Of a DNA stretch of 64,000 nt, positions 1 to 6,699 are shown piece by piece. Numbering within the stretch: position 1 is the first letter of the stretch; every line of letters starts with the position of its first letter. Source of the stretch: UBA2231 sp964415175 (GTDB lineage Bacteria; Elusimicrobiota; Elusimicrobia; Elusimicrobiales; UBA9959); the NCBI GenBank assembly GCA_964415175.1, contig CAYPYG010000006.1, forward strand, positions 1 to 64,000, given 5' to 3'. The notes beneath the pieces were generated by a model. That model searched no databases. It was not told the DNA's origin and saw only the letters and a list, made by a program, of their open reading frames with translations. Position numbers and translations under genes: made by a program.

Positions 1-298
1 CAAGACCCCGCTGGAACTCTCCGGCGGCGAACGCCAGCGGGTGGCCATAGCGCGGGCGCTGGCCAACTCCCCCGGGCTGCTGCTGGCCGACGAGCCCACC
101 GGCAACCTGGACTCCGCCTCCAGCCGCGAGATCATGGACATACTCTTCGCCCTGGGCCGGGAAGGTATGACCGTCGTGATGGTCACCCACGACAGGGAAC
201 TGGCGGCCAGGGCCGGCAGGAACATCAGGATGCGCGACGGGGAGATCGAATCCCCGTCCGGACACGGCCGCTCCGGTCCGCGAGGCGGGGAGAAATGA
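1..298 (+). CDS. ABC transporter ATP-binding protein (MacB/LolD type), 5' truncated
   Basis: C-terminal 98 residues of an ABC ATPase whose start lies outside the window; the reading frame is open from base 2. Visible in order are the signature LSGGERQRVAIARA, the Walker B segment LLLADEPTGNLDS with its D-loop, and the H-loop VMVTHD. The EPTGNLDS wording is typical of the MacB/LolD/FtsE family, which powers FtsX-like permeases that export peptides or lipoproteins or move signals across the envelope. The stop overlaps the start of the downstream permease (ATGA at 295-298), so the two are translationally coupled. Substrate cannot be told from sequence. Confidence 0.95.
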   Translation, partial: KTPLELSGGERQRVAIARALANSPGLLLADEPTGNLDSASSREIMDILFALGREGMTVVMVTHDRELAARAGRNIRMRDGEIESPSGHGRSGPRGGEK

Positions 299-1593
299 CC
301 CGCGCCCTCTACAACGCCGCCCGTACGGGCCTCTCGGAGATCCTGGCGCATAAGACGCGCTCGACGCTGAGTTTCCTGGCCATAGCGGCCGGTTCGGTGG
401 TGTTCATAGATGCTTTCTCCGCCATAGTCGCGACCTATGCCCGCCTGGAGAGTCAGCGGCAGGTCTCGGGCATGGCCAGGATGAAGATCTCCCAGAACAA
501 CAGCCAGACCTGGTCCGATCCCGACGATTACATCGCGCCGCCCGTCATCACCTATGACGACGTCCTGCGCCTGCGCGAGCGTGTCCCCGGCCTGTTCATG
601 GTCTCGCCGGAGGCCGACAGCTGGCGCAATGTCATGGAATACGACGGCCGCCGCGTAGTGGCGAGGGTGGCCGGCGTGACCCCGGAATGGCGCAAGCGCG
701 ACTTCGTCTACGACCTGAAAGGCCGCTTCCTCGACTGGCACGACGTGGACCAGAAGCTGCGGGTCTGCGTGCTGATACGCCCCGCGCCGCCGGAACCCGC
801 CAACGCCTTCTTCAAGAGCATGAGGAAGAAATACGATTTCATGAGCGGTTACGACATGCTGGTGACCCATAACGACCTGCTGGGCCGGATGGTGAAGATC
901 GACGACATAAATTTCACCGTCATAGGCGTGCTGGACGAACTGCCCCCGTCCCGCAAGCCGCCCCGGATCTGGTGGTCGGGCTCGGACTACAAGGTGCTGG
1001 CCCCGGTGACGACGCTGATGCACTACAATATCCTGCGCTCGCACGACTCGCTCGACGTCGCCATAGACGCCGGGGACGAGAAGGGGTTCGATGAGACTAT
1101 GCGCCTGGTCCGCAACTTCCTCAAGGTCCGCTACGGCGACGAGGATCTCTTCGTCGTGGAGAACCAGATGGACGCGATAAAAGAGAGCATGGCCAGGAAC
1201 ATCAGCTCCTCGCTCGTGACCATCTCGCTGGGGATGCTGGCCTTCATAGCCGGCGGCATAGGCATCATGAACGTCACGCTGGCGACGGTCTTCGCCAGGA
1301 CCAAGGAGATAGGCGTGCGCCGCGCGATCGGCGCCAGCCGCGGCGACATAATGCTGCAGTTCATAGTCGAGGCGGTCATGCTGGGGCTCATAGGCGGCCT
1401 CCTGGGCTCCGCGCTCGGCTGGTTCTGGGGCGTGCCGGCCAAGGTCATGCTGGGCATGACGGCGAGCCCGATAAAGGCCTGGATGCCGCTGGTCTCGGTC
1501 TTTATCGCCGCCCTGACGGCCTTCGTTTTCGCGATCTATCCGGCCTGGGTCGCCGCGGGCCTGCGCCCGGCCGAGGCGCTGAGGGCCGAATGA
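295..1593 (+). CDS. FtsX/MacB-like ABC permease
   Basis: 432-residue inner-membrane permease partner of the preceding ATPase. An N-terminal membrane segment (about residues 24-46, STLSFLAIAAGSVVF) is followed by a roughly 240-residue extracytoplasmic MacB_PCD-like domain and then three membrane helices. The FtsX-family hallmark EIGVRRAIGAS sits between the second and third helices, near residue 340. Topology (one helix, large periplasmic domain, three helices) is that of MacB-type exporters and not of classical importers. The start overlaps the ATPase stop and its own stop overlaps the next start (ATGA at 1590), giving a tight operon. Confidence 0.92.
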   Translation: MTRALYNAARTGLSEILAHKTRSTLSFLAIAAGSVVFIDAFSAIVATYARLESQRQVSGMARMKISQNNSQTWSDPDDYIAPPVITYDDVLRLRERVPGLFMVSPEADSWRNVMEYDGRRVVARVAGVTPEWRKRDFVYDLKGRFLDWHDVDQKLRVCVLIRPAPPEPANAFFKSMRKKYDFMSGYDMLVTHNDLLGRMVKIDDINFTVIGVLDELPPSRKPPRIWWSGSDYKVLAPVTTLMHYNILRSHDSLDVAIDAGDEKGFDETMRLVRNFLKVRYGDEDLFVVENQMDAIKESMARNISSSLVTISLGMLAFIAGGIGIMNVTLATVFARTKEIGVRRAIGASRGDIMLQFIVEAVMLGLIGGLLGSALGWFWGVPAKVMLGMTASPIKAWMPLVSVFIAALTAFVFAIYPAWVAAGLRPAEALRAE

Positions 1594-3293
1594 GAGCCGC
1601 CCTGCCCGGGCGGCTCCCCCTGGCCGCCGCCGCCGCCGGCCTGGTCTTCCATCTCTGGGCTGGTTTTTCCTTCATAAAGGCCTCTTCCCCCACTTACGAC
1701 GAGCCGGTGCACCTGGCCAGCGGTTATTCCTACCTGAAGACCGGCCGTTACGCGCTGAACATCATGGACCATCCACCGTTCTCGGAGATGCTTTCGGCCC
1801 TGCCGCTGCTCTTCAAAGGTCCGGAGACTTTCTTCACGCATCCCGACTACGAAGGTGGCCGCCTCTATCATTATTCGGACTATTTCCTTTACAGGAACAA
1901 ATTCCCCGCCGGGGAACTGCTGGACTCCGCCCGGACTTTCGGCTTCCTCGTCTGGACGGCCGGCTTTTCGGCCGTTGTTTTCATTTTCTGTCTGAAGCTG
2001 GGGTCCGCGCCGGCCGGTCTTTACGCCCTGGCCGTCTATTACTTCCTGCCGGTCTTCGTTTCGAACAACGCCCTCGTGACCACCGACGCCGCCGCGGCGC
2101 TGTTCTACTGCGCCGCCCTGCTGACCGGGTTCCTCTTCGCGCTGAAGGCTTACGGCCCGGAAGCCGCGTTCCCGCGCCGGGAACTGGCAGCGGCGGCGGT
2201 CTGCGCGGGACTGGCGATGGCTTCCAAATTCAGCATGTTCGTCGTGCCGCCGCTGGTGGCCGGGCTCTGGGTGCTGCATATGGTCTTCTTCAGCCCGCGC
2301 CGGGAGGGGGGGAGGGTGTTCTTCCACGCCCTGCTCTACTGCGTCCTTTCCCTGGCCGTGCTGGCGCTGGTCTACAAGGGGGACCTCCCTCTTTATTTCG
2401 AAGGGCTCAACGCCACCATAGAAAGGCTCGGCCAGGGAAGGCCGTCCTTCTCCTTCGGCGTTCGGTCCATGTCCGGCGTCTGGTGGTATTTTCCCGCGGC
2501 CTTCCTTCTCAAGAACCCCGCGGCGCTGGTCCTTTTCCTGGCCGCCGGCCTGATAGCCGCGTTCAGGAGCCGGGGGCCCGCCCTGCTCTGGCTCGTCCTG
2601 CCTTTCCTTTTCTATTTCGCTTCGGCGCTCACCTCCCGGGTCCAGATAGGCGTGAGGCATCTGCTGCCGGCCATGCCGCTGGCGGCCGCGCTGGCGGGGC
2701 TCGGGCTGGCCTTCCTGCTCCGCAGGCGCCGGGGAGCGCTGCTGGCGCTGCCGGCGGCGGCCGTTTCCGCTTTCTTCGTCGTTGCCGCTCATCCCCATTA
2801 TCTGGCGTATTTCAGCGAGGCCGCCGGCGGCGGCCGGAACGGCTGGAAGTATTTCACGGATTCCAATCTGGACTGGGGCCAGGACCTCGAGTCCCTGGGG
2901 GAAAAACTGGCCGCGGAAGGGTCTCCCCCGGTCGTGTTCTCCTATTTCGGAGTGGCCAGGCCGGAGTATTACGGGATAAAGTCCCTGCCCCTGGGCACGG
3001 TCACCAACGTGGGAGGGCTCGACTCGGTCTCTCACGCCGGGGACCTCTGCGCTTCGTCCAGACGCCTGCTGGCCGTTTCGGTCACCAACCTGCAGGGGAC
3101 TTATTACCCCGACCAGGACAGGTTCGGCTGGCTTCGCGGCAGGGAACCTTATTTTTCGGCCGGCGGGTCCATTTTTCTCTACGACCTGGCCGGCGACGCG
3201 GACTCCATAGAAAGGACGGCCCTGCTGCTCGAAAGGGCTGGGCGGCCGGCGGAGGCCGCCTGCTGGCGCCGGCCGGCGGCGGGTCGAAAGTAA
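1590..3293 (+). CDS. GT39/PMT-like polytopic membrane glycosyltransferase
   Basis: 567-residue protein with many hydrophobic helices. The N-terminal loop TYDEPVHLASG (acidic D37-E38) followed by DHPPF is the pattern of ArnT/PMT-like family 39 glycosyltransferases, where the first loop aspartate acts as catalytic base on a polyprenyl-phosphate sugar donor. The C-terminal part (YFTDSNLDWGQDLESL and beyond) is a soluble domain often present in this bacterial subfamily. Translationally coupled to the ABC permease, so envelope glycosylation linked to the exporter is possible but unproven. A strong terminator follows at 3317. Confidence 0.8.
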   Translation: MRAALPGRLPLAAAAAGLVFHLWAGFSFIKASSPTYDEPVHLASGYSYLKTGRYALNIMDHPPFSEMLSALPLLFKGPETFFTHPDYEGGRLYHYSDYFLYRNKFPAGELLDSARTFGFLVWTAGFSAVVFIFCLKLGSAPAGLYALAVYYFLPVFVSNNALVTTDAAAALFYCAALLTGFLFALKAYGPEAAFPRRELAAAAVCAGLAMASKFSMFVVPPLVAGLWVLHMVFFSPRREGGRVFFHALLYCVLSLAVLALVYKGDLPLYFEGLNATIERLGQGRPSFSFGVRSMSGVWWYFPAAFLLKNPAALVLFLAAGLIAAFRSRGPALLWLVLPFLFYFASALTSRVQIGVRHLLPAMPLAAALAGLGLAFLLRRRRGALLALPAAAVSAFFVVAAHPHYLAYFSEAAGGGRNGWKYFTDSNLDWGQDLESLGEKLAAEGSPPVVFSYFGVARPEYYGIKSLPLGTVTNVGGLDSVSHAGDLCASSRRLLAVSVTNLQGTYYPDQDRFGWLRGREPYFSAGGSIFLYDLAGDADSIERTALLLERAGRPAEAACWRRPAAGRK

Positions 3294-3316
3294 AGATCCG
3301 CTCCGTCGGACAAAGA

Positions 3317-3349
3317 GAAAGGCCGGGTTTCCCCGGCCTTTCTTTTTTT
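3317..3349 (+). terminator. Rho-independent terminator after the ABC/GT39 operon
   Basis: Stem AAAGGCCGGG/CCCGGCCTTT (3318-3327 and 3332-3341) with a four-base loop, followed by C and a run of Ts on the plus strand. It lies between convergent genes; on the minus strand the downstream tract is only CTCTTTG, so it may also stop the rubredoxin transcript, though less well. Confidence 0.85.
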
Positions 3350-3363
3350 ACGGGCCCGAGCTC

Positions 3364-3525
3364 TCAGCTTTCGGGCTGGAACTCGTCCTTGCCCACGCCG
3401 CAGACCGGGCAGACCCAGCCTTCCGGGACCTTTTCCCACGGCGTGCCCGGCGGCACCCCGTTGTCGGGATCGCCGGCTTCGGGGTCGTAGATATAGCCGC
3501 AGACCTTGCATACGTATTTTTTCAT
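3364..3525 (-). CDS. Rubredoxin
   Basis: 53-residue protein with the two rubredoxin knuckles YVCKVCGYIYDP (C6, C9) and GWVCPVCGVGKDEF (C39, C42), which bind one iron. Length and spacing match the family exactly. Rubredoxins carry single electrons to rubrerythrin, superoxide reductase and related oxygen-detoxifying enzymes in anaerobes, which are encoded directly upstream in the same direction. The ATG at 3525 is preceded by a GGAG-type ribosome binding site in the 24-nt gap to the ferritin-like gene. Last gene of the oxygen-defence cluster. Confidence 0.97.
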   Translation of the reverse strand: MKKYVCKVCGYIYDPEAGDPDNGVPPGTPWEKVPEGWVCPVCGVGKDEFQPES

Positions 3526-3549
3526 CCTAGCTCCTTCGCCCCTCCGGGC

Positions 3550-4002
3550 TTATTTCTTCTTGAGCAGGGCGGAAAGGGCGGAGATGTGGCTCATCTCCTC
3601 CCGTATTATACGCCCTATGCCGTCCGCCCCGGCGGGGTCGTTGACGGCCTCTTTGAGTCCCAGGTAGAACAGCACGGAATCCTTTTCGAAGCCTATGGCC
3701 AGTTTGAGCGCTTCCGCGGGCGTCGCCGGCATGTCCTCCGGCTTCTCCGGGAAGACGGCCGTATCGGCCAGGGCCATCAGCTCTCCGGCCGTCGGGCCGG
3801 GGGCGAAGTCCGGGTACTTCTCGTCCAGGAGGGACAGGAAATATTTCCCGTGCTCCGTCTCGTACTCCGCCAGCTTCACGAAAAGGGCGGCCGTCTCCGG
3901 GTCCCGCGACCCGGCGGCGGCCTTCCGGTAGAAGTCGGCGCCCCTGTCCTCGATGCGGACGGCCAGCTGCAGCGCCTCTTCCTGCGAATAATACAGCTTC
4001 AT
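3550..4002 (-). CDS. Ferritin-like di-iron protein (rubrerythrin-like, no rubredoxin domain)
   Basis: 150-residue all-helical protein. Two halves each carry a Glu plus ExxH pattern: IEDRGADFY and EYETEHGKY in the first, and FEKDSVLFY and EEMSHISAL in the second, the di-iron ligand set of rubrerythrin-type ferritin-like domains. There is no C-terminal rubredoxin knuckle, so electrons probably come from the adjacent separate rubredoxin. The start at 4002 (MKLYYSQEEA) is preferred; a longer open frame upstream overlaps the desulfoferrodoxin gene in another phase and is not coding. Likely role: reduction of peroxide. Exact substrate is inference. Confidence 0.85.
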   Translation of the reverse strand: MKLYYSQEEALQLAVRIEDRGADFYRKAAAGSRDPETAALFVKLAEYETEHGKYFLSLLDEKYPDFAPGPTAGELMALADTAVFPEKPEDMPATPAEALKLAIGFEKDSVLFYLGLKEAVNDPAGADGIGRIIREEMSHISALSALLKKK

Positions 4003-4010
4003 CGCCGGCC

Positions 4011-4385
4011 TCAGGCCTTCCAGAGCCCGTGCAGGTTGCAGTACTCCCGCGCGGCGACCTTGGCGGCTTTGACGCAGAACTCGGCCTCGGGGGCCATGCC
4101 GGGCTTCAGGAAAGCCCTGTAGGACCTGCCGTCGGCGACCAGCTCGATCCACTCGATGTAATGCTTTTCTTCCATCGGGTGGGCGACGGAGCCCACTTTC
4201 ACTTTGTAGCCGCCGGCGGTCTTCTCGATCACCGGAACGTGCTTCTCTTTGGCCCCGTCCGTGGTGTTCTCCTTCATCAGGTCCATCGGCTTGCCGCAGC
4301 AGACCAGCTCCCCTTCGCCGGCGTGCACCACGGCCACGATGTTGCCGCAGACTCCGCATTTGTAGATACCGTTCATTTCAGCCAT
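4011..4385 (-). CDS. dfx: Desulfoferrodoxin (superoxide reductase, two iron centres)
   Basis: 124 residues. The N-terminal desulforedoxin-like domain has YKCGVCG and the paired LVCCGKPM cysteines, the FeCys4 centre I. The C-terminal domain carries the active-site ligands of centre II: EKHVPV, AHPM, KHYIEW, and the closing CNLHG. Superoxide reductase converts superoxide to hydrogen peroxide without releasing oxygen. The start has a clear GGGAGG site 5 nt upstream. It sits between thiol peroxidase and the ferritin-like protein, which can remove the peroxide it makes. Confidence 0.96.
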   Translation of the reverse strand: MAEMNGIYKCGVCGNIVAVVHAGEGELVCCGKPMDLMKENTTDGAKEKHVPVIEKTAGGYKVKVGSVAHPMEEKHYIEWIELVADGRSYRAFLKPGMAPEAEFCVKAAKVAAREYCNLHGLWKA

Positions 4386-4413
4386 CTTTTCCTCCCTGTA
4401 TTCCCGGAGTTCC

Positions 4414-4965
4414 CTACCCCGCGATAGTCTTGAGCGCCGCCAGCGCTTCGTCGTAGTTCGGCTCCTGGCCGACTTCCGGCACCAGTTGCGAGTACCTGAC
4501 CAGGCCCTCCCTGTCCACTATGAAGACGGCGCGGGCCAGCAGGCGCAGTTCCTTTATGAGCACGCCCCAGGCCTTGCCGAAATCCCCTTTCTGGTGGTCG
4601 GAGAAGGTCTGCACCCTCGTCACGCCCGCCGTACCGCACCAGCGCTTCTGGGCGAAAGGCAGGTCCATGCTGATCGTTATGACGTGTATGTCCGGGTCCA
4701 GCGCCTCGGCCTCCTTGTTGAAGCGCCGCGTCTGCAGGTCGCAGACCGGCGTGTCGAGGGAGGGGACGACGGAGATCACCACGACCTTGCCCTTGTAGGT
4801 GCGCAGGAACTTCATCGGGGTCATATTGTTGTCCATGACCTTGAAGTCCGGCGCCGGCATGCCCGGCTTTATCTCGTCGCCGACGAGCGTCATCGGGTTG
4901 CCGTGCAGCGTGACCGTGCGCCTGGCGGCTTCCTTCGCCGCTCCCTCGTTGATCTGTTCGTCCAT
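4414..4965 (-). CDS. tpx: Thiol peroxidase, atypical 2-Cys peroxiredoxin
   Basis: 183 residues, slightly longer than usual Tpx because of a 15-residue N-terminal tail. Peroxidatic cysteine in PSLDTPVCDLQTRRFN and resolving cysteine in KRWCGTAGV match the Tpx subfamily, as do VTLHGNPMTLVG and the C-terminal VPEVGQEPNYDEAL. Reduces hydroperoxides using thioredoxin-type reductants in the cytoplasm. Start at 4965 has an AGGAGG site a few bases upstream. Second gene of the minus-strand oxygen-defence cluster. Confidence 0.95.
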   Translation of the reverse strand: MDEQINEGAAKEAARRTVTLHGNPMTLVGDEIKPGMPAPDFKVMDNNMTPMKFLRTYKGKVVVISVVPSLDTPVCDLQTRRFNKEAEALDPDIHVITISMDLPFAQKRWCGTAGVTRVQTFSDHQKGDFGKAWGVLIKELRLLARAVFIVDREGLVRYSQLVPEVGQEPNYDEALAALKTIAG

Positions 4966-4986
4966 GCTGTCCTCCTTGGAGGCCGG

Positions 4987-5559
4987 TTACCAGTTCTCGG
5001 CCAGCAGTTCGAAATAGGCCCTGGGATGGGCGCAGGCCGGGCAGTTCTCGGGTGCGTCCTTGCCCTCGTGGCGGTAGCCGCAGTTGATGCAGCGCCAGGA
5101 GACCGGCTTGTCCTTCTTGAACGCGGTCCCTTTCTCCACGTTCCTCAGCAGGCCGCGGTAGCGGGCCTCGTGCTGCTTCTCGGCCACGGAGATATAGTCG
5201 AAGGTCTTGGCGACGGCCTCGAAGCCCTCTTCGCGCGCTACGCGGGCGAAGTCGGGGTACATCGTGCCCCATTCGTGGTTCTCGCCGTCGGCGGCGGCCT
5301 TGAGGTTCTGCGCGGTGGTCCCGATGATCCCGGCGGGGAAGGTCGCGGTGATCTCCACTTCGCCGCCCTCGAGGAACTTGAAGAAGCGCTTGGCGTGCTC
5401 CTTCTCCTGCTCGGCGGTCTCCTCGAAGACCTTGGAGATCTGGACGAAGCCTTCTTTCTTCGCCTGGCCGGCGAAATAGGTGTAGCGCGTCCTGGCCTGA
5501 GATTCGCCGGCGAAAGCGGCCAGCAGGTTCTTCTCCGTCTTGGTGCCTTTTATTCCCAT
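4987..5559 (-). CDS. Rubrerythrin
   Basis: 190 residues. Di-iron helices show AFAGESQARTRYTYF, EQEKEHAKRFF, and VAEKQHEARY; the C-terminal rubredoxin domain has WRCINCGY and CPACAHPRAYF. This is classical rubrerythrin, an NADH-peroxidase of anaerobes taking electrons via its own rubredoxin centre. The start at 5559 is chosen because GGAGG lies 6 nt upstream; the frame is open further upstream but that part overlaps the neighbouring gene and has no family similarity. First gene of the cluster rbr-tpx-dfx-ferritin-rubredoxin. Confidence 0.96.
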   Translation of the reverse strand: MGIKGTKTEKNLLAAFAGESQARTRYTYFAGQAKKEGFVQISKVFEETAEQEKEHAKRFFKFLEGGEVEITATFPAGIIGTTAQNLKAAADGENHEWGTMYPDFARVAREEGFEAVAKTFDYISVAEKQHEARYRGLLRNVEKGTAFKKDKPVSWRCINCGYRHEGKDAPENCPACAHPRAYFELLAENW

Positions 5560-5597
5560 CTTTGCCTCCAGCGATATTATTTTGACCGTATATTCTA

Positions 5598-6362
5598 CTA
5601 AATAGCGGCGGCGGACTTTTCCTTGCGGATCCCGGCCCGGGTCAGGCTGAAATCGTATTTCACCGGGTCCGACGGCTCGAGCCGCGAGAAGAAGGCCGTG
5701 ATCTCGGCCGCCGTCCTCATCGAGGTGTCCTTGCGGCGGGTTATGCCCAGTTCGCGCGAGACCCTGTGCATATGCGTATCCAGCGGGACGATCAGTCCGG
5801 CGGCGGGCACGCCCTTCCACGGGCCGGGGTCCACGCTGTCGCGGCGGACCATCCAGCGCAGGAAAAGGTTGAGGCGCTTGAAGGAGCTCTTATGCGCGGG
5901 ACAGGGGATGAGCGTCGGCGTGCACAGGCCGGGGAAGACGAGACTTACGAAGCTGTATATGGTCTCTTCGTAATTGGGCCCGGGCGTCATTACGGACAGG
6001 AAGGCTTTATTGAGGGAGCCGTGTTTTTCCAGCGCGGTTTTGAGGGCTTTAAGGAAGACTATCATCTCCCTGCCGGTGGTGAAACGGTGTTTGAAACCGG
6101 AATAAAGGCGCTCCAGGTCCCTGGCGGAAGCCGAGAGCAGGAAGGCGCGGGGAGAGCGGCCCATCGGCGCCAGGACCTTTTCGACGCTTTTGAGTATCTG
6201 CTTCACATTGCCGTAGGCCAGCGAGGCTGCTATTATCCCGGCTATTTCCATGTCGCCGGGCTTCTTGTACCGCCATACGAACTCCAGCGGGTCCGGATGG
6301 ATGAATTCCGGCCTGTTGCGGCGGCGGTAAAGGTCCTCGAAATATCTCTTCGGCGGCGTCAT
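5598..6362 (-). CDS. TIGR02757 (DUF2400) family protein
   Basis: 254 residues matching the uncharacterised TIGR02757 family: FIHPDPLEFVWRYKKPGDMEI at the N-terminus, IAASLAYGNVKQI, and the conserved LNLFLRWMVRRDSVDPGPW and VPLDTHMHRVSRELG. The helical arrangement and the LDTH.HR motif recall HhH-GPD DNA glycosylases, so a base-excision-like role has been suggested for the family; no function is proven. A perfect TATAAT sits 6 nt upstream of the ATG with no ribosome binding site, suggesting a leaderless transcript. The sequence upstream of that -10 is interrupted by the inverted-repeat element at 6386. Confidence 0.88.
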   Translation of the reverse strand: MTPPKRYFEDLYRRRNRPEFIHPDPLEFVWRYKKPGDMEIAGIIAASLAYGNVKQILKSVEKVLAPMGRSPRAFLLSASARDLERLYSGFKHRFTTGREMIVFLKALKTALEKHGSLNKAFLSVMTPGPNYEETIYSFVSLVFPGLCTPTLIPCPAHKSSFKRLNLFLRWMVRRDSVDPGPWKGVPAAGLIVPLDTHMHRVSRELGITRRKDTSMRTAAEITAFFSRLEPSDPVKYDFSLTRAGIRKEKSAAAI

Positions 6363-6385
6363 GCGGATATTATAGGAGAAAATAA

Positions 6386-6651
6386 GGGCTCGTTAAGAAA
6401 TAACTGACGCGATTTGGCTGAGCGATTTTATTAGCGAAACAAGGAACGAGGAGCGCGGCGTAGCAGCGCTACGCGCGCGACGAGTGACGCAGTTGCAGCC
6501 AAAAAGCGCTCAGCCCCCCGGGGGAGGCCCGTCTTTGGCCGGTTTCTTCGTTGCTCCTCGGTCGCATACCACCGGTATGCTCCCTCGTCGCGCCTTGAAA
6601 CCATCTCAAATCCGGGCCTCCAAATCATGCCAGTTATTTCTTAGCGAGCCC
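6386..6651. mobile_element. 266-bp MITE-like symmetric inverted-repeat element
   Basis: Ends are inverted repeats GGGCTCGTTAAGAAATAACTG and its near-perfect complement at 6631-6651 (one mismatch in 21). TAA flanks both sides (6383-6385 and 6652-6654), consistent with a target duplication. Inside, two 7-bp/3-nt-loop hairpins, GCGTAGC-AGC-GCTACGC (6458-6474) and GCATACC-ACC-GGTATGC (6564-6580), lie 72 and 71 nt from the respective ends, each next to CGAGGAGC-like flanks, and the centre is CCCCCCGGGGG. No coding capacity is credible. It looks like a non-autonomous mobile element or a REP-like repeat; copy number in the genome is unknown. Confidence 0.75.
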
Positions 6652-6654
6652 TAA

Positions 6655-6687
6655 GGCCCGGCGGAGGGGCTTCTTCTCCGCCGGGCC
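6655..6687 (-). terminator. hcp terminator stem, U-tract displaced
   Basis: Stem GGCCCGGCGGA/TCCGCCGGGCC, 11 bp perfect, just after the hcp stop. On the minus strand the stem is now followed by TTA and then the inverted-repeat element, not by a U-run. Removing the element and one TAA copy restores TTATTTTCTCC after the stem, a normal terminator tract. Confidence 0.75.
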
Positions 6688-6699
6688 GGATCGGAAAGC

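Noticed and set aside
1536..3035. 499-codon open frame on the minus strand opposite the GT39-like gene
   Set aside because: Low-complexity Gly/Arg/Glu product in the antisense of a well-supported membrane protein; a GC-rich shadow.
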